Notes under the pieces: model-generated
Database searches by the model: none
Told to the model about the DNA's origin: nothing
Seen by the model: only the letters and a program-made list of their open reading frames with translations
Shown here: positions 24,565 through 37,300 of the stretch, one piece after another
Layout: the number at the start of each line of letters is the position of its first letter
Position numbering within the stretch: the first letter of the stretch is position 1
Translations under genes and position numbers: made by a program
Assembly (NCBI GenBank): GCA_014904845.1
Contig: MU119259.1
Coordinates: 1-64,000 of the forward strand
DNA length: 64,000 nt
Origin: Acephala macrosclerotiorum
Taxonomy: Eukaryota; Ascomycota; Leotiomycetes; Helotiales; Mollisiaceae
Direction: 5' to 3'

Positions 24565-25360
24565 TCAAAACACCTTGCCTAACCGGCCGTAACGCGAGAA
24601 GTAGGAGTACTTCACAAGGACGAAGGCGGTACAAGAGACCACGAATGTCAATAGTTCGAGAGACGCTTGTACGAGGCCGAATTTCCAGCCGTAGCTCACC
24701 ACAGAGCATACGGTGCCGAAGTTAAGATCCTCACTGAAAATATGTCGTTCATGATTGCCGCAAGACCATTTCCTGCTAAGGTCAGCTACATGTTGCAAGT
24801 CGGCATTAGCATTTCCTTACCAGAGGTCATTTTCAAGCTTGGTCTGCGCATTCAGATGAAAGCATGCAGCCATGGAGCTAGCAAATCCCACTGCGCTGAG
24901 GATAGCGAAGACAGCATTGAGGGCATTGTTGCTTTTCCTGAACTTTAAAAGGTGTTAGGGCTAAGAGACCTTTGCTGCGCGATTCGGGATGTAAACCCAC
25001 CTTGCTCGACATGCATGAAAGGCTGAGAAGCCCAGTACTGAGCACCAAATTCATAGCTGCAATTCCCGAGAACACAATACAAGGACTATCTGTTATTCCA
25101 GGAGGAGGTTGCGGTATTGAGTCCAATGGGTGGCCCGATTTATTCTTGGCCTTTGAGAACATAACGACTGCTGTTAAAATCAAGGATAATGATACAATCA
25201 TCATGATGACTGCGAGTACGCGAATATAAATCCTTGAATCTCGAAGATAGATCAGAAGAGAGGGACGTGTCTTTGCTTTCGATATCGCTTCTTCTTCGGG
25301 CTTTTTGTTGTTGTTCTCCTGCAGACTATCCTTTTCCGTCGCACCAGAATCAGTGGTCAT
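24565..25360 (-). CDS. four-transmembrane protein, MARVEL-like topology
   Basis: Three exons (25360-25001, 24942-24821, 24775-24565) give 230 residues. A charged N-terminal 40 residues precedes TM1 (VLAVIMMIVSLSLILTAVVM), TM2 (IVFSGIAAMNLVLSTGLLSL), TM3 (ALNAVFAILSAVGFASSMAA) and TM4 (VQASLELLTFVVSCTAFVLV). A Cys-containing loop (RKWSCGNHERH) lies between TM3 and TM4. Four evenly spaced spans with both termini inside resemble fungal MARVEL-domain proteins, but no diagnostic motif lets me assert it. Function unknown. Confidence 0.7.
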
Positions 25361-26777
25361 TCGTTTGGGTTCAGCATAGACATGAGGATTGAATTGGGAG
25401 TCCTTCGATATGTCGTACGATAGGTGCCTAGTATATGCAGCGGGAACAGGAAGTGCTGTTTCCTGCAGCGGTACTTCTTTGAGATCGTCAGTAAATGTAA
25501 ATGTTCATACAATTCCAGCCGTGCGAGACGCGATTGTGGAATACAATTAATGAGGCTCAAAAACATTGGGGGCAGATCTACGAGGCTGTCGCTAGACATA
25601 AGTGATCCACCAAGCCGAACGGCCGTCCTCTACCTTGCCCATCTCCAGCACCATTGGGGACAATGACTTACCACTGTAGGTCGCCATATTTACGGAAATG
25701 GATCTGTCGGTTGACCCACTTTGTTGGTAGGTCTTTCATGTACCTAGACTTGGAAGAAAATAACCATTAATGCTGACGATCTAAATAGGCGTCGGCTGCC
25801 TTTTCATAATGTGCTCCTATCCCCAGCTGATGCGCGAGTTGGCAGCTAGCAGTCCGGACCATCGAAGCTGGCTGAAAATAGCCACTTTCAAGCCGCATCC
25901 TTACGTTGATTCGTCCAGCAGGACTTTGAGGGAGAACTTCCCGCCACCACATGTCACTGCGATCAATCTTTCACTGGCCCGTCTGTCGTGTTCACTACCA
26001 GCCACGTCCCGGACATCTTGAAGAAACGAGCCCTATGAGAAGGCCTTGCGATTCAGGAATGATATTCTTTCACGCCACGATGGCTGTTTGTCTTCGAATG
26101 AGTGGTCGATTGTTTGGGGGCTGCATGGTGGCAGAGATTGTTTGTGGTTGCCAGATGCACCTGCTTGAATTCCACGGCGTGGCCGAAAATAGGGCCAATC
26201 AATAGGGATGAGTGGGTCAGCCGGATCCGGACTAAGCTTCGAGAAGCAAAAGGTCTGCACTGCCACCATCTTTAACTCGATAAACAAAATACTGGCAAAT
26301 ACTTTGATATCCATCCAGTTGCATCGCCTTATTCGTAAACAACCGACATCCGTCGCCATGAGCCGGTGATCCATCCCAGAGAGAATTGGAATCCTACAAG
26401 CGCTGGTCTGTCATGTTTCAAGTTCGATCCCTGGATTGTGCAGATATATTACGCCGATACTGGACATTCTAGGAAGATAAGGCTTAATTTTGGAGGTCAG
26501 ATGCTTGTCTACATGCAAGATCTCCAAGCCTCTGAGCGGTCGTCACAATCCTATCTGTCTTAGATGTCTTGTTGATACCGTACCGAGCAGCTCGGGAAAA
26601 ACCTTAATCAAGGGAAGACGCATCAAACTTCCGCAAAGCGTTGACGGTGGTTCCGCTCACCTGCCGCAGAGCCACAAGCCACCGATCGGGTGCTCCCTAC
26701 CCTCATTGTGGAGGGGAGGGTTTTCGGCTTGTGATTGCCACAAGGACCCCAACATACTAGCTACCTTCGGCGACACG
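25361..26777. other. intergenic between divergent genes
   Basis: About 1.4 kb shared upstream region of the four-TM gene and the GNAT-amidase gene. Open frames are short and overlap on both strands; none has a recognisable motif. Confidence 0.5.
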
Positions 26778-29081
26778 ATGGTCCTTCGACTGTCTGCTGC
26801 TACGGCAGTAGATGTTGATGAAATTGCAGCTATACACCTAGCAGCATTCGACTCTAATGTCTTACTCCATGCGCAGTTTCCCACGCCGGCGAGTCTTGAT
26901 GCATTACGATCCTACCTCAGCCAGGAAATGCTGGCTTCCATACGAGGCGGGGAGGAGTCCAAGCAAGCTATTCTCGTAGTGAGAGATACCGAAGCTAGCG
27001 ATAGGATCATCAGCTTTGCAAAATGGGATCTTCCTGACCCAGGTTATGACTCGAAAGATCTCCAGGTTTCAGATATCACGTGCGTCGAAGGATGCAAGAA
27101 GGAGTATCTAGAAGAGTATGTTACGAAGGCAGAGGATGCCAAGAGGCGCATCATTGGGAATTCTCCATGTTACCGTAAGACGGAGTCTCTTCACTGATTC
27201 TCATAATCTTACTACTGACCTCCTCGTATGGGCATCTCATACCGAGTGGTGAGCTCTGCAATCTAATCGAAACATCGTACTCATTGTCCAGTCCCCCACC
27301 TCCCCCACTTGTTTTGCCCTGTTTCGAGCTATTTCTCGTGCTTATTGTTATATATAGGTCTCGCATTTGTCGGAACTCTTCCAGATTCCCAAGGACGTGG
27401 TGCCGGAACACTCCTCACTCAATGGGGTCTCGAGAAGGCCGAACGAGAAACAACCCCGGTCTACCTCGAGAGTACAATCGCTGCGTTACCAATTTACCGA
27501 CGACTTGGATTCGTTGCTCTCGATGGCTTGTCCATGGTGCTTCCGGGACATTCTCCTGATGGCGGATCCAACATCTACGAGGAAGTGGGAATGCTGAAGA
27601 CTTGGGATGAAGATGATATCGGAACAACGAATCACTGGGACTCGAGCCTCAATATCGCAAGTCTGCTGCTAGACTACGAGGCGGGTATTAAGCCTCAGCA
27701 AGTCGTCCAGGCTATCTACGATCGCATCGATGCCTACAAGACTGTTCAACCATCAACTTGGATCCATCTTCAACCATTAGGTGAAGTTCTTAGAGATGCT
27801 AACCAGCTTCAGACTCAATGGCCGAATCCGGATGACAGGCCTCCACTATGGGGCGTTCCTTTCAGCGTCAAAGACAACATTGATATCGCTGGAATGCCTA
27901 CAACTGTCGGCTGCCCAGCCCTGTCCTTTGTCCCAGAAGCATCAGCTCCTGTGTATCAGCATTGCATCGATGCAGGCGGACTCTTTATCGGAAAAACGAA
28001 TATGGAACAATTGGCAACGGGTATGACAGGCTGCCGAAGTCCTTATGGGACTCTACATTCTACATTCAGCAAGCAACATGTTGTCGGAGGATCAAGCAGT
28101 GGTGGCGCAGTTACTGTCAGCGAGGGGCTTGTATCTTTCTCACTCGGTAGCGATACTGCAGGCTCAATTCGCGTTCCTGCGCTGTTCAATGGCATCGTGG
28201 GATTCAAGCCGACCAAGGGGGCGGTATCGGCGAGAGGAGTGGCGCCAGCTTGTCTTCATCAAGATTGTGTTTCTTTCCTTGCTACCAATATCGAGGATGC
28301 TGAGAGAGTTTGGAATGTTTGTAAAGGCTTCGACAAAGGAGATGTCTTTGCCAAGTTACCCTTACAGCTTCCCATCTCTCATCCAAATCGTAAGCTTCGC
28401 TTCCGCTTCGGTGTTCCTCCTGCAGAGGTGCTTGAAGCCTGCAGCCCAATCTATCGGAACCGATTCTCACAAGTCGTCGAAGCCATGTCAAGGAACGGTG
28501 GGAAGCTGGTCGACCTCGACTGGCGACCATTCGCAGCAGCCAACGAACTTCTCTACAACAGCTCGTTCGTCCTGGAGAGATTGACCATCCTCCCAGACGG
28601 TTGGTTCGAGAGGAACAAGCAACTCCTTCACCCAGTCACTAGACAAGTTTTCGAAGGAGCACTGGCTCGGAACAGCTCTGCCGTCGATCTCTTCAAGGAC
28701 TTGCACAAGCAAGCAAAGTACAAGCGCGCAGTTGGGAATATTCTCACACTTGGCAAGGACGTCGAAGATGGAGTCGATGAATTGACCGTGATGGTTGTAC
28801 CAACAACTCCCTTTCATCCCACCATTGAAGAGGTATTCAAGGATCCCCTTGGTATCAATGGCCAACTGGGAGCATTTGCACATTTTGCTAACGTGTTGGA
28901 TTTGGTGGGAGTTGCGGTACCTTGTGGAACGTACAATACGGAAGATAGGAGTGGGGGCAGGACGACGAGACTTCCCTTTGGTGTAACGATACTTGCGGGT
29001 ACGGGTCTGGATGCTGAGTTGTTGAGAGCGGTGGCACAGCTTGAGGAAGTAATGGGAGATGTTGGTCAGGACGAGGATTGA
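26778..29081 (+). CDS. fusion of GNAT acetyltransferase and amidase-signature hydrolase
   Basis: Two exons (26778-27174, 27358-29081) give 706 residues. Residues 1-230 are a GNAT acyltransferase: VDEIAAIHLAAFD at the start, acetyl-CoA loop LPDSQGRGAGTLL just after the intron, then YLESTIAALPIYRRLGF. With no break in frame this runs into an amidase-signature domain (about 250-700). That domain has catalytic Lys about 304 in PFSVKDNIDIAG, the cis-Ser in GGSSSGGA (about 379) and nucleophile Ser about 402 in GSDTAGSIRVPA. The amidase half resembles the amidase part of allophanate hydrolase and other carbon-nitrogen hydrolases. Both active sites look intact. Substrates are unknown; one inference is sequential handling of an amide/amine compound. 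Confidence 0.88.
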
Positions 29082-31073
29082 TGTGTCAAGCCTAGGTCAG
29101 AATTTCAGGTTGGAATTTTGGCCGAAGATTTCCTCTCTATCAGAAGCCCATGACTCCAACGCACGTTTCCGTCAGAACAGTATGACCTCACAATTACTCT
29201 GCAACCCCTTATTTTGCATGGGAAATCGCGGCTGAGAATGACATCTGGTTCTATCTTCAGAAAACGTCCATGACTCCAACGCTTCTTTGATATTGACCGT
29301 TTCAACGGTATGACGAGACAATTACTCTGAAGGCCCCTATTTTGCTTTGCCTCTGACTCGCATCTTAGCGAGGCCCATGAGGAACGGTGCTTCCGCCCCC
29401 TTTTGACTCTCGCCTATGAAATGCCAACGGAAGTCTGTTCCGGCTCCGAATTGTTGCGTTTTTCCGTGGCCATTCTGGACTATTTCCTCCCCGAAATCTC
29501 CAAATTCTCATTACATTAGGCTTTTATTATCCTCAATGAACAAGATCATAATCATCTCTATCGCAGTAACCATCACGTGTATCTCCTGAGCTCCGGTTCC
29601 TCACCGCCTGGCTGAGTTTGTGTATTAATATTATCGTGTCACAAAATCTAGCAATCTCCAGCGTTTAGGTAATTCCATCAAGACCCTACCCACTTCATGC
29701 AAGCAGCACATGCTTCCCGACGTCGACCCCAAGCCTCAATATAAGCTCAGCCAATTACAGGCACGGTAATTGTTTCTTTTAGCAATCCCTACGTCTGTGG
29801 TGCTTCCAGATTGTGGGGTGCACGCCTCAATTCCCGATAATGTGAGTGATTCATGGTCCCTCCTAGATCAAGTGTTGCATCTGGCGCACCATCCTTGGAG
29901 ATAGAGACGAGGCTTGCGATAAGCATATAAATTGTGAGTGGTGAGAAGAGGTTGTAAGCTGGTGATGGTTCGAAAGTCGAGCAATTCGTGGTTGTACAAA
30001 GGGACCAGTCAGCAGCATTATTACGTACCAAATTGCTGGAAAGAAGGTTTGCTGGTGTCATAAAACGTCCATCATTGCTTGGGCACACCGGCTTCATGAG
30101 TAAGGGGAGCCGGAACGCCGACTCCTCACGCTGCACGGCCGGTAGATGGGCTCAGATGGCTCAGATGCGAGGTACAGATTTAGTGGTATCGATTTGATAG
30201 AGGTATATGATACGGATATCGCGTGCAGGCAGGCTTCTTATCTCCTGCTATTCTCAAGAGATAGTCCCACGCGCAACATCTTCCGCTCAATTCCTTCTAC
30301 GGCTTCTGCTCCGAGCGGCAAAGTAGCCTGCACAACTTCGTTCATCGTTCACACGTCCTCTCGCAGATCGCCTTGTCCCTGATATGCGGTCATATTGGTG
30401 GTCCTAGCTCAATGACGAGGAAAAATATCAACCACCTCATTCTCCTTCAATCGCTGGCTGGATCGTGCCGCAGTGATAGCCATTGACGGCCGGCCCCCCG
30501 ACGGAATACCCCATATCTCTTTATATAGAAAGAGGTGAGACAGATCTCGTGCAGTGGCTTGTCCCGCCGTTACTAGTCTTCCACTTCCCTTATCTTTTAT
30601 CTCTATCAACGAGCACCAGGATTTGCAGGACTGCAGCCAGAACGTCAGACAGGACAGACCACTCTTCCCACTTCCACACTCCCACCGATTCCCGCTGCAG
30701 ATAAGCATCCCATCCCATCGTCGCTGTCGGAGAGAGTGGGGAGACGATAGGCGCATCTTTCGGTTGTACCCTGAGACACCCACAGCTCTATCGGACTGCT
30801 GGGCCTGCCTTCTTCGAGATCAACTCTGCAGCAGCTAACCCAGTCATATCAAACTCGAGCACTTCTCCGCAGCGAAACCTGGCCATCGCCCTTCTCCGAG
30901 GACAGGGGACAGAGCCCAAGACTCTGCCAAATCCTCCTAGCTGCAGCAAAACACCTAGTTTGCCCCCCCAAGCCGTGGGCCAACCGCCGATAGCAGAGCT
31001 GGTCATCCGGTTGATCACAGACTTCCGGTACCTGGGTTGGGGTCAGCACCTCCAATCGAGCCTCATTTACGCC
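29082..31073. other. intergenic and long 5' region of the TamA-like gene
   Basis: Holds an imperfect direct repeat (listed separately) and a CT-rich stretch at 30240-31070 that is probably promoter and 5' leader of the regulator starting at 31074. Several short upstream open frames occur in that leader; I cannot tell whether they are translated. Confidence 0.5.
29125..29345. repeat. imperfect tandem duplication, period about 120 bp
   Basis: The block 'catgactccaacgc' occurs at 29149 and again at 29269. Each copy is followed by a match of the type 'a(c/a)(a/g)gtatgac...acaattactctg', then 'ccc(c/-)tattttgc'. Flanks diverge by scattered substitutions. Noncoding, directly downstream of the GNAT-amidase stop. 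Confidence 0.75.
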
Positions 31074-33491
31074 ATGTCGAATCCAACCGCCGTCGCCCGA
31101 ACGGCTCCCATCGCTATAGCCACCCGAAAGCCTCGTCCTGACTTCTCGACCTCCTCCGAGACCCCTCCCTCGAATAGCTACCTCACGACTGGCACTGCCA
31201 GAGCGCAGCTTTCGACAAGCATGAGCAGCTCGAACTCTGGGGAATCGGGAACCAATATTCGGAGTAGGAAGGATAGGCCTTGCGATGCCTGCAGGAGAAG
31301 GAAGAGCCGTTGTGTAATCCATGAGGGGCAGACGAGTTGTGTGCTGTGTCAGTTTCATACACAAGAATGTACATTTGTTCAGAGTCCGCAGCCGAGAAAG
31401 AGGAAGCTAAATACAGAGGGAAAGGAGGAGTCTTCGGCGAAGAGAAGGTATGGATGTTCTTTTCTGCGTATGGTTTTTCTTGTTGCATGACCCACTTTAT
31501 ATCCTGTTTCCTCCCACATATATATTGGCACAAAAATACTGACTGTCGTGTGTCACAGATCTCCAGATAGAACAGTCGGAAGGAAACGAAGGACAACTGA
31601 GTCGAGTGTCTCGAGTCTCGGCGCAACAAATTCATTGGTGGAGGATATGGCCAATATTGGAGGACCAACATTATTGAAGCGAACACTGGGTTTACAAAAC
31701 GACCGGTACAGCCAGTATATCGGCCCCACCACAGACTTCGAGCCTTCACTCATCGACTTGTCGCCGTTCGATCCCCAGGATGAGAGTTTATTATCGCGAG
31801 GGATTTTGAGGAAAGTCAGCGATGTGGATACATTCCTTATGTTACCGGACTATAATACACCAGGTCACGAGCATGTCATTGACGATGCGGATGCGATTGA
31901 AGATCTCGTGAAACCTCATGGGCCAGCGCTCCTTGAGTTGTATTTCAAAATTATTCATCCGAACTTTCCTATATTACAGAAAGCTGTTTTCTACGAGAAG
32001 TATAACAGGTCTTATCGAGAGTTCTCTCCTCCTATTTTGGCTGCCGTATATATACTCGCCATAAATTGGTGGGACCACAGCGAGGAGCTCGCCAGCCATA
32101 CGCGACCAGACTTGAGAGAGTTAGAACGACTGGCACGTGTTACGTTAGCAGATGCGATGTATAGACCGAAGCTGTCTACGATACAAGCTGGTCTCTTGCT
32201 TTCTCAACGACCAGAAGGAGATCAATGGGCCCCCACGGCTCAATTGGTAGCCATTGGTCAGGAGCTCGGATTACATCTCGACTGCTCTAATTGGAAGATC
32301 CCCCCTTGGGAGCGTGGACTGCGAAAGCGACTGGCTTGGGCGTTGTACATGCAAGACAAGTGGGGATCCTTGGTCCATGGACGTCCTTCCCACGTCTTCG
32401 CTTCCAATTGGGCAGTACAAGCTCTGTCGCTAAACGACTTCGCCGACGTTGAATACGACGAATCAGATGTCGAGGAGAGCGCGGAGTATGAACGAGGTCG
32501 TCTGCTCTTCACGCAAATGATTATCCTTTCTCAGATTCTCGCCGAAGTCCTCGATGCCTTCTATACTCTTCAAGCTATGGCAGCAGTCACTCATGCCGGT
32601 GCCCAAGGCACTCATCTCGTCCTCCAGCTCGCCAAGCCAGTACAACTCAAGTTGAAAGAATGGTTTGCGGCTCTTCCACAATCTCTACGTATGGATTCAT
32701 CGACAGCTGTCCAGAGTCCCAATAGACTCATCTCGACCGGCTTCCTCCACCTCGCCTACTTCGCCACCGAAATCACATTACACCGTCGCATCATCCGCTC
32801 CCTATCTCCCACATCCTCCTCTTCAGCCGCACAAAACACGCCAGCTCTCGACCCCTACATTGTCCACATATGTCGTAGTGCGGCCAAAACCCGTCTTATC
32901 TCAGCCATGGACTTCGTCAATCGTCTCACCTCATCCCATCTCCGATCTTTCTGGTACTTCGCTTCCAAGACAAATTTCGCGCTCATAGGAACATTCGGAT
33001 CTTTGTTATGGGCCACAGCTCCAGGAAGAGAAGAAGCAGAATGGTACCGAAGACGACTAGGCGAATATCGCTGGACCCTAGGTGTCTCAGGAAAAGGCGG
33101 CGGAGCGGACGGCGGGAATGCTCTGCTCACAGAATTCGCGTTAAATATGCTCGATACCTCAACTTCTCTCCTTAAAGCCCTACCTGAGAAACCAGCGTTG
33201 AGTAGAGTTGGTTCCGAGACCGAGAATCTGGGCGGTACGAGGAGGCAGAGAAGTATTGCAGAAGGATATGGGTATGGGTTTAATATTGGAGGTGGGTTTG
33301 GGGTGGGAGGACCGAGGGATGGGAGTGTAGGGAGTTATGGGGCGGAGAGAGAGGAGGGCGAGAGTGCGGTGAGGAGTGGGCTGGCGAGTCCGAGCACGAG
33401 TGTATCTTCGAGTGGAGGGAGTGGGGTGGGTTATGATACTTATCTTGCGCAGGGATCCGGTTTTGGGGTTCCGGCCGAGGAGAGATATTGA
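31074..33491 (+). CDS. Zn2Cys6 transcription factor, TamA/Dal81-like
   Basis: Nuclear regulator. Two exons (31074-31447, 31559-33491) give 768 residues. The binuclear zinc cluster is PCDACRRRKSRCVIHEGQTSCVLCQFHTQEC, written here as its parts: CDACRRRKSRC, then CVLCQFHTQEC. It is followed at once by TFVQSPQPRKRKL, the linker I associate with TamA/Dal81, co-activators of nitrogen-catabolic genes. The middle homology region includes LELYFKIIHPNFPILQKAVF, LAINWWDHSEELASH, RKRLAWALYMQDKWGSLVHG and, near the end, RLGEYRWTL plus MLDTSTSLLKALPEKP. The tail is Gly/Ser-rich. Zn2Cys6 assignment is certain; the TamA orthology rests on remembered motif similarity. Lying 2 kb from an amidase gene is suggestive only. 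Confidence 0.85.
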
Positions 33492-34127
33492 GAGATGAGA
33501 GGAGAGGGAAGATTCGTGTAGACATGATTTATGAAGTGTGTGTTTGGCTGGATGCATTGCGATGATATCATGGCTTGTTTACGACATTTGGTTTTATAGA
33601 TCGACATGGGATGGGTGTTATGGTCTTCTTGTTATATATCGGAGGAAGGTCAGATATCAAGTTGAATGTCTCATTCTGGGATCTGAACATTTCTCTCTAA
33701 GCCAAGTTGGTTGATGTTTTCAACAACCCTTCCAGTTTAGACCTACAATGGCTGGATGTTTCCTTACATACCTTCAATCGCACTCTTACAGCCTTATTGT
33801 AGTAGGCGCCGCTATGGCCTAGGTGGAACAACTTTTATTTTAGCATGGCAAATTTCGGCTTGAGATGTATTCAAATGTCGCAGCTGACCATCGTCGGGCC
33901 CTCGCTTCACTTCGCCTTCGATTCTCTTTTTTTTTTTTTTTTTTGTTCATTCTTATCACTATGCATCCCGCACTGATTATCATCATCGAAGTCCTAGCAG
34001 CTGCCAGTCTTGTCGTGGCTTACGTGGTCATGCGCCTGGTAGCTGACCATCTACGAATTCGCAGATTCGAAAACGCATGCGTGATTTACGATATTTCTAC
34101 CCGGAGCATACGTACTGACCCATTGAG
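33492..34127. other. intergenic with T-run
   Basis: Includes an approximately 17-base T-run near 33928-33945. The frame starting at 33961 (MHPALIIIIEVLAAASLVVA...) encodes one hydrophobic helix and could be the N terminus belonging to the HET fragment, but it is in another frame. Confidence 0.45.
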
Positions 34128-34345
34128 GGCTGTGATTCGAAAGAGATTCGTCTCATCGAATTGCTTCCCGCCAATGATGACGATGACGAGGATCTGCGCA
34201 TCAATCTCCGTACCGTGTCACTTACAAACCCAGAAAGACCGTCTTACGAAGCTCTATCGTGCTGTTGGGGTCCTCTATCCGATGAGATGAATGTTATAAT
34301 CTGCGAGGACGAATCGATCATTTTGGTTGGAAATAATCTATTGTT
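34128..34345 (+). pseudogene. HET-domain gene fragment
   Basis: One frame reads KEIRLIELLPANDDDDEDL, then LRTVSLTNPERPSYEALSCCWG and ends near VGNNLLFAL. This is the start of a heterokaryon-incompatibility (HET) domain: the IRLIELLP block, the YEALSYCWG block (here with Tyr to Cys) and the first helix. A stop lies just upstream in the same frame. The rest of the domain, expected to hold the LWVDAICINQ motif, is absent downstream. HET genes control allorecognition cell death; this copy is broken at both ends. Confidence 0.75.
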
Positions 34346-37300
34346 TGCTCTGGTTCGGTTTCAACCTTCGCGTCTGGCTTACTTGCAGGCCAAGAGCTGG
34401 AAGGCCCGGAAAACCTATACCTGCCCCATCTTAGCTTGTGAAGTTGACGCGCCAAATGAGAGCGTGAGGGACGGAAGGGTATAAGATTGGAAGGGGAGAG
34501 CGATGCCAGCAAAGGATGCCCGGAAGCCCGACGAAGGGAGGATGGGCGGCAATTCATTTTTTCGACCAGATTTGGGTCTGGAAACCGGCACCCTACTTGG
34601 TTGGCCAAGATCGCGATGGCGGTTTCCCATATGGTTCGCTGTTTTTCTGGCTGCGATATTCGATTGTAAGTATATCGAGAGATGTCGAAGTCCAGGTCTG
34701 TGACGGTCTCTTCGGCACTGCAGGGCGAAGGCGATTCAAAGGCCAGTTGTAGAAACGCGAAATGCATGAAAAAACGGAGATATCTCGGAAGATCACAAAA
34801 TCTTAGAGTTAGTGACAACAAAATAAGAACAGGATTAGCACACAATCATCAAAAGCTCGCAGAAGGAAGCCATCTGCCTCTAAGCGAGGCATCACCAAGT
34901 AGCGCCTTCTGCCCAAAAACTTCCAAAACACCTCCCGAAAAGCCAAACCCTTCGTTCCGTACGAAAAAAAAAGGGTCGACAATCGAATATTAGGAAAGAT
35001 AGAATAATTTGAGAGTAACAAGAAGAGAAGAAAAAGAGAGTTAAAACCAAACTTTCCTAGATGTGTTGCAAATAGATTCAAAATTGTTACAACAGACGAA
35101 AAACAAAAGACTTCCAGCCCCCGGACGGGCTGTACATGTCTGTCGTCGGCTCGGTGGGGGTTTGCCCTCGGTGCTTCGATTCGTTCGGGCCAGGCGTGTG
35201 TTCTCTCATTCCTCCTCAAGGACACGATTTGACCAGGACCATCAAGCCTGATGGCTGCCTTTCGCTCCTCGCTGCTCACCTGGCCTCCTCTTATGGGGCG
35301 CGATTTGACCTGGGCCACCAAGCCTGGTGACTGCCTTTCGCGCCCCGTTAAGAACAAATTTATGATTTAAATTTATATGGCATTGAACGGTAGCGTCAGG
35401 TCACGAGATTTGGGGTTTTCGGAAGAGTAACCCTACCTGAGAAGCTTCTGTAGAATGATGCAATGGTACCTAACATTTTGGCAAGCGAATCCATAATCTT
35501 GGATTCTGTTGTGTTCTTCCTTGTGCAGCTCTCTTTATTTGCGTGTTGTGGCAAAACGCAGCTAGCTCTGGGAAGGGGAATGGGTGACTGGCCTGTGCGA
35601 GGACACCTCCAAGCTGTCATGACCTCAACACCTTGAAGAGCATTAAATCCGAAGTCCAACTGCCATAGTAACAGCAACAAGTTGAAAGATCGTACTTAAA
35701 TTCTCATGCTCGAGGAAGAGATGGCTGCATGACTAGAATAGCATGGCAATCGCCGTGCTCGATCTTGCATCTTGTTTGAAGGCATCAACAATACTGTGTG
35801 GGAGTGCAGAATATCTAACAATCGACTCAATGACAAAATCAAGCATAGCAAGAGTTGTATTCACATGCAACTTCTCCAGCTTTCCTCACATTTCCTCCGA
35901 GATCGGGGTAGACATCACCATGCCCTCCGTCTCGTTCCTTCCCCTTTCGGTACCAAGCACCATCAATTATGGTATCATCACTCACCCGCAAAAAAAACTC
36001 TCAACAGACACCCCAAAAAGTCAACAAAGTTAACAAAGTACCCAAAATCTCAAAGAATCAAAGTCCATCTTATGGGACTCAGAAACAATAGCAGAATTGA
36101 AGATACCAAAAATGTGCAAAAGAAATACTGACCCTAACAAGTGGGGCTGCTTGTTACTATCAGCGTTATTGGCACTTACACTGAGACCACTTGGACCCAC
36201 GATACTTTGACATGGCTTTTTTGTGTGGAAGTAGTATTGCTTATTTAAATCTACGTGGGAGTGTACGCAGGGACTATTTGGACTGCGAAACTGCACCACG
36301 CCCAATTTTCTTCACTGATGCATTCCCGCAATGCAGCATGAGGGTGTTTGAATCGAGAAGTACTTGAATGTTTCTTTTTCGATCTGTAATGAGGCATCTT
36401 GATTCTTCGTTTCTGAACTGCTCTATTGTGGTCCTGACTGTGTTCGAGAGGGAAGCTCGCTTAACAAAGTTTCCACTAAAGGGGGAAGCGCCAAGCTATC
36501 TCACGTGCAGAACATAGACCAGAACATGCAGAAACCCTCGAGAATCTTCAGTACAGCCTCAATCGTCGAGTAGGATAGCAGCAGAACTCGAAAATCCCCA
36601 AAAAAAAAGTTTAAAAATGCTGCTAGGCGTGGACTGAAGCATAGAATGCTCCGGCAATATGATTTTGGAAGCATTGTTGGTATGGTACTTTGACATGATA
36701 TTTGCTTGCTCGTTTGAGCAGACTTTAGTTTTCAGAGGCGAGCCCAAGGCGGCATGTAGGCGAGATGTGTGTATATGGCAGAAAAAAAAAGTCAAAAAGT
36801 TGAAGCTGAATGTATGAACGAGGCGTCGAGGAAAGTCATCAGAAAGAGTCGACAAAAACTTGCGTCATAAAATATGAACATCAATAGTAAATATCAGCAG
36901 GAACAAGTACAAGAGCAACAAAAAAGAAAAAGAGAAAAAAGTAATTATTTGTTTTGCCTCTTGCTCGGCGTCTGTGAACATGTTAGTCACTGTACTTCAT
37001 TATATTAGAAGCCTGTTGGAGTGCGCGCTGTTAGCATATCTTGCTCAATATGAGTACCATGACCCACTACGTCTTTCACTTTGTTACGATCGTTAGGGGT
37101 CAAGTAATAACAGTCACTGAGAACGTCAGGACCTCTGCTTTTGGCCACCGTCCACAATCGGATCGTGTGGCCTCAGGGACTCTGTTAGATGTTGGTCAGT
37201 AACTTCCGGCTATTAAAGGGGGTGGGTGTGGAAACTTACAGGCAGGACGTACCCTGCACTGATACCGTCGCAAGCGATCGTGTACCAGCGGACTGGCTAT

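Noticed and set aside
26400..26445. B-box-like 'gttcgatccc'
   Set aside because: Flanks do not pair as a T stem or acceptor stem, so no tRNA is called.
34665..35357. Minus-strand ORFs of 182 and 175 codons
   Set aside because: They cross the tandem repeat region and have no recognisable domain.
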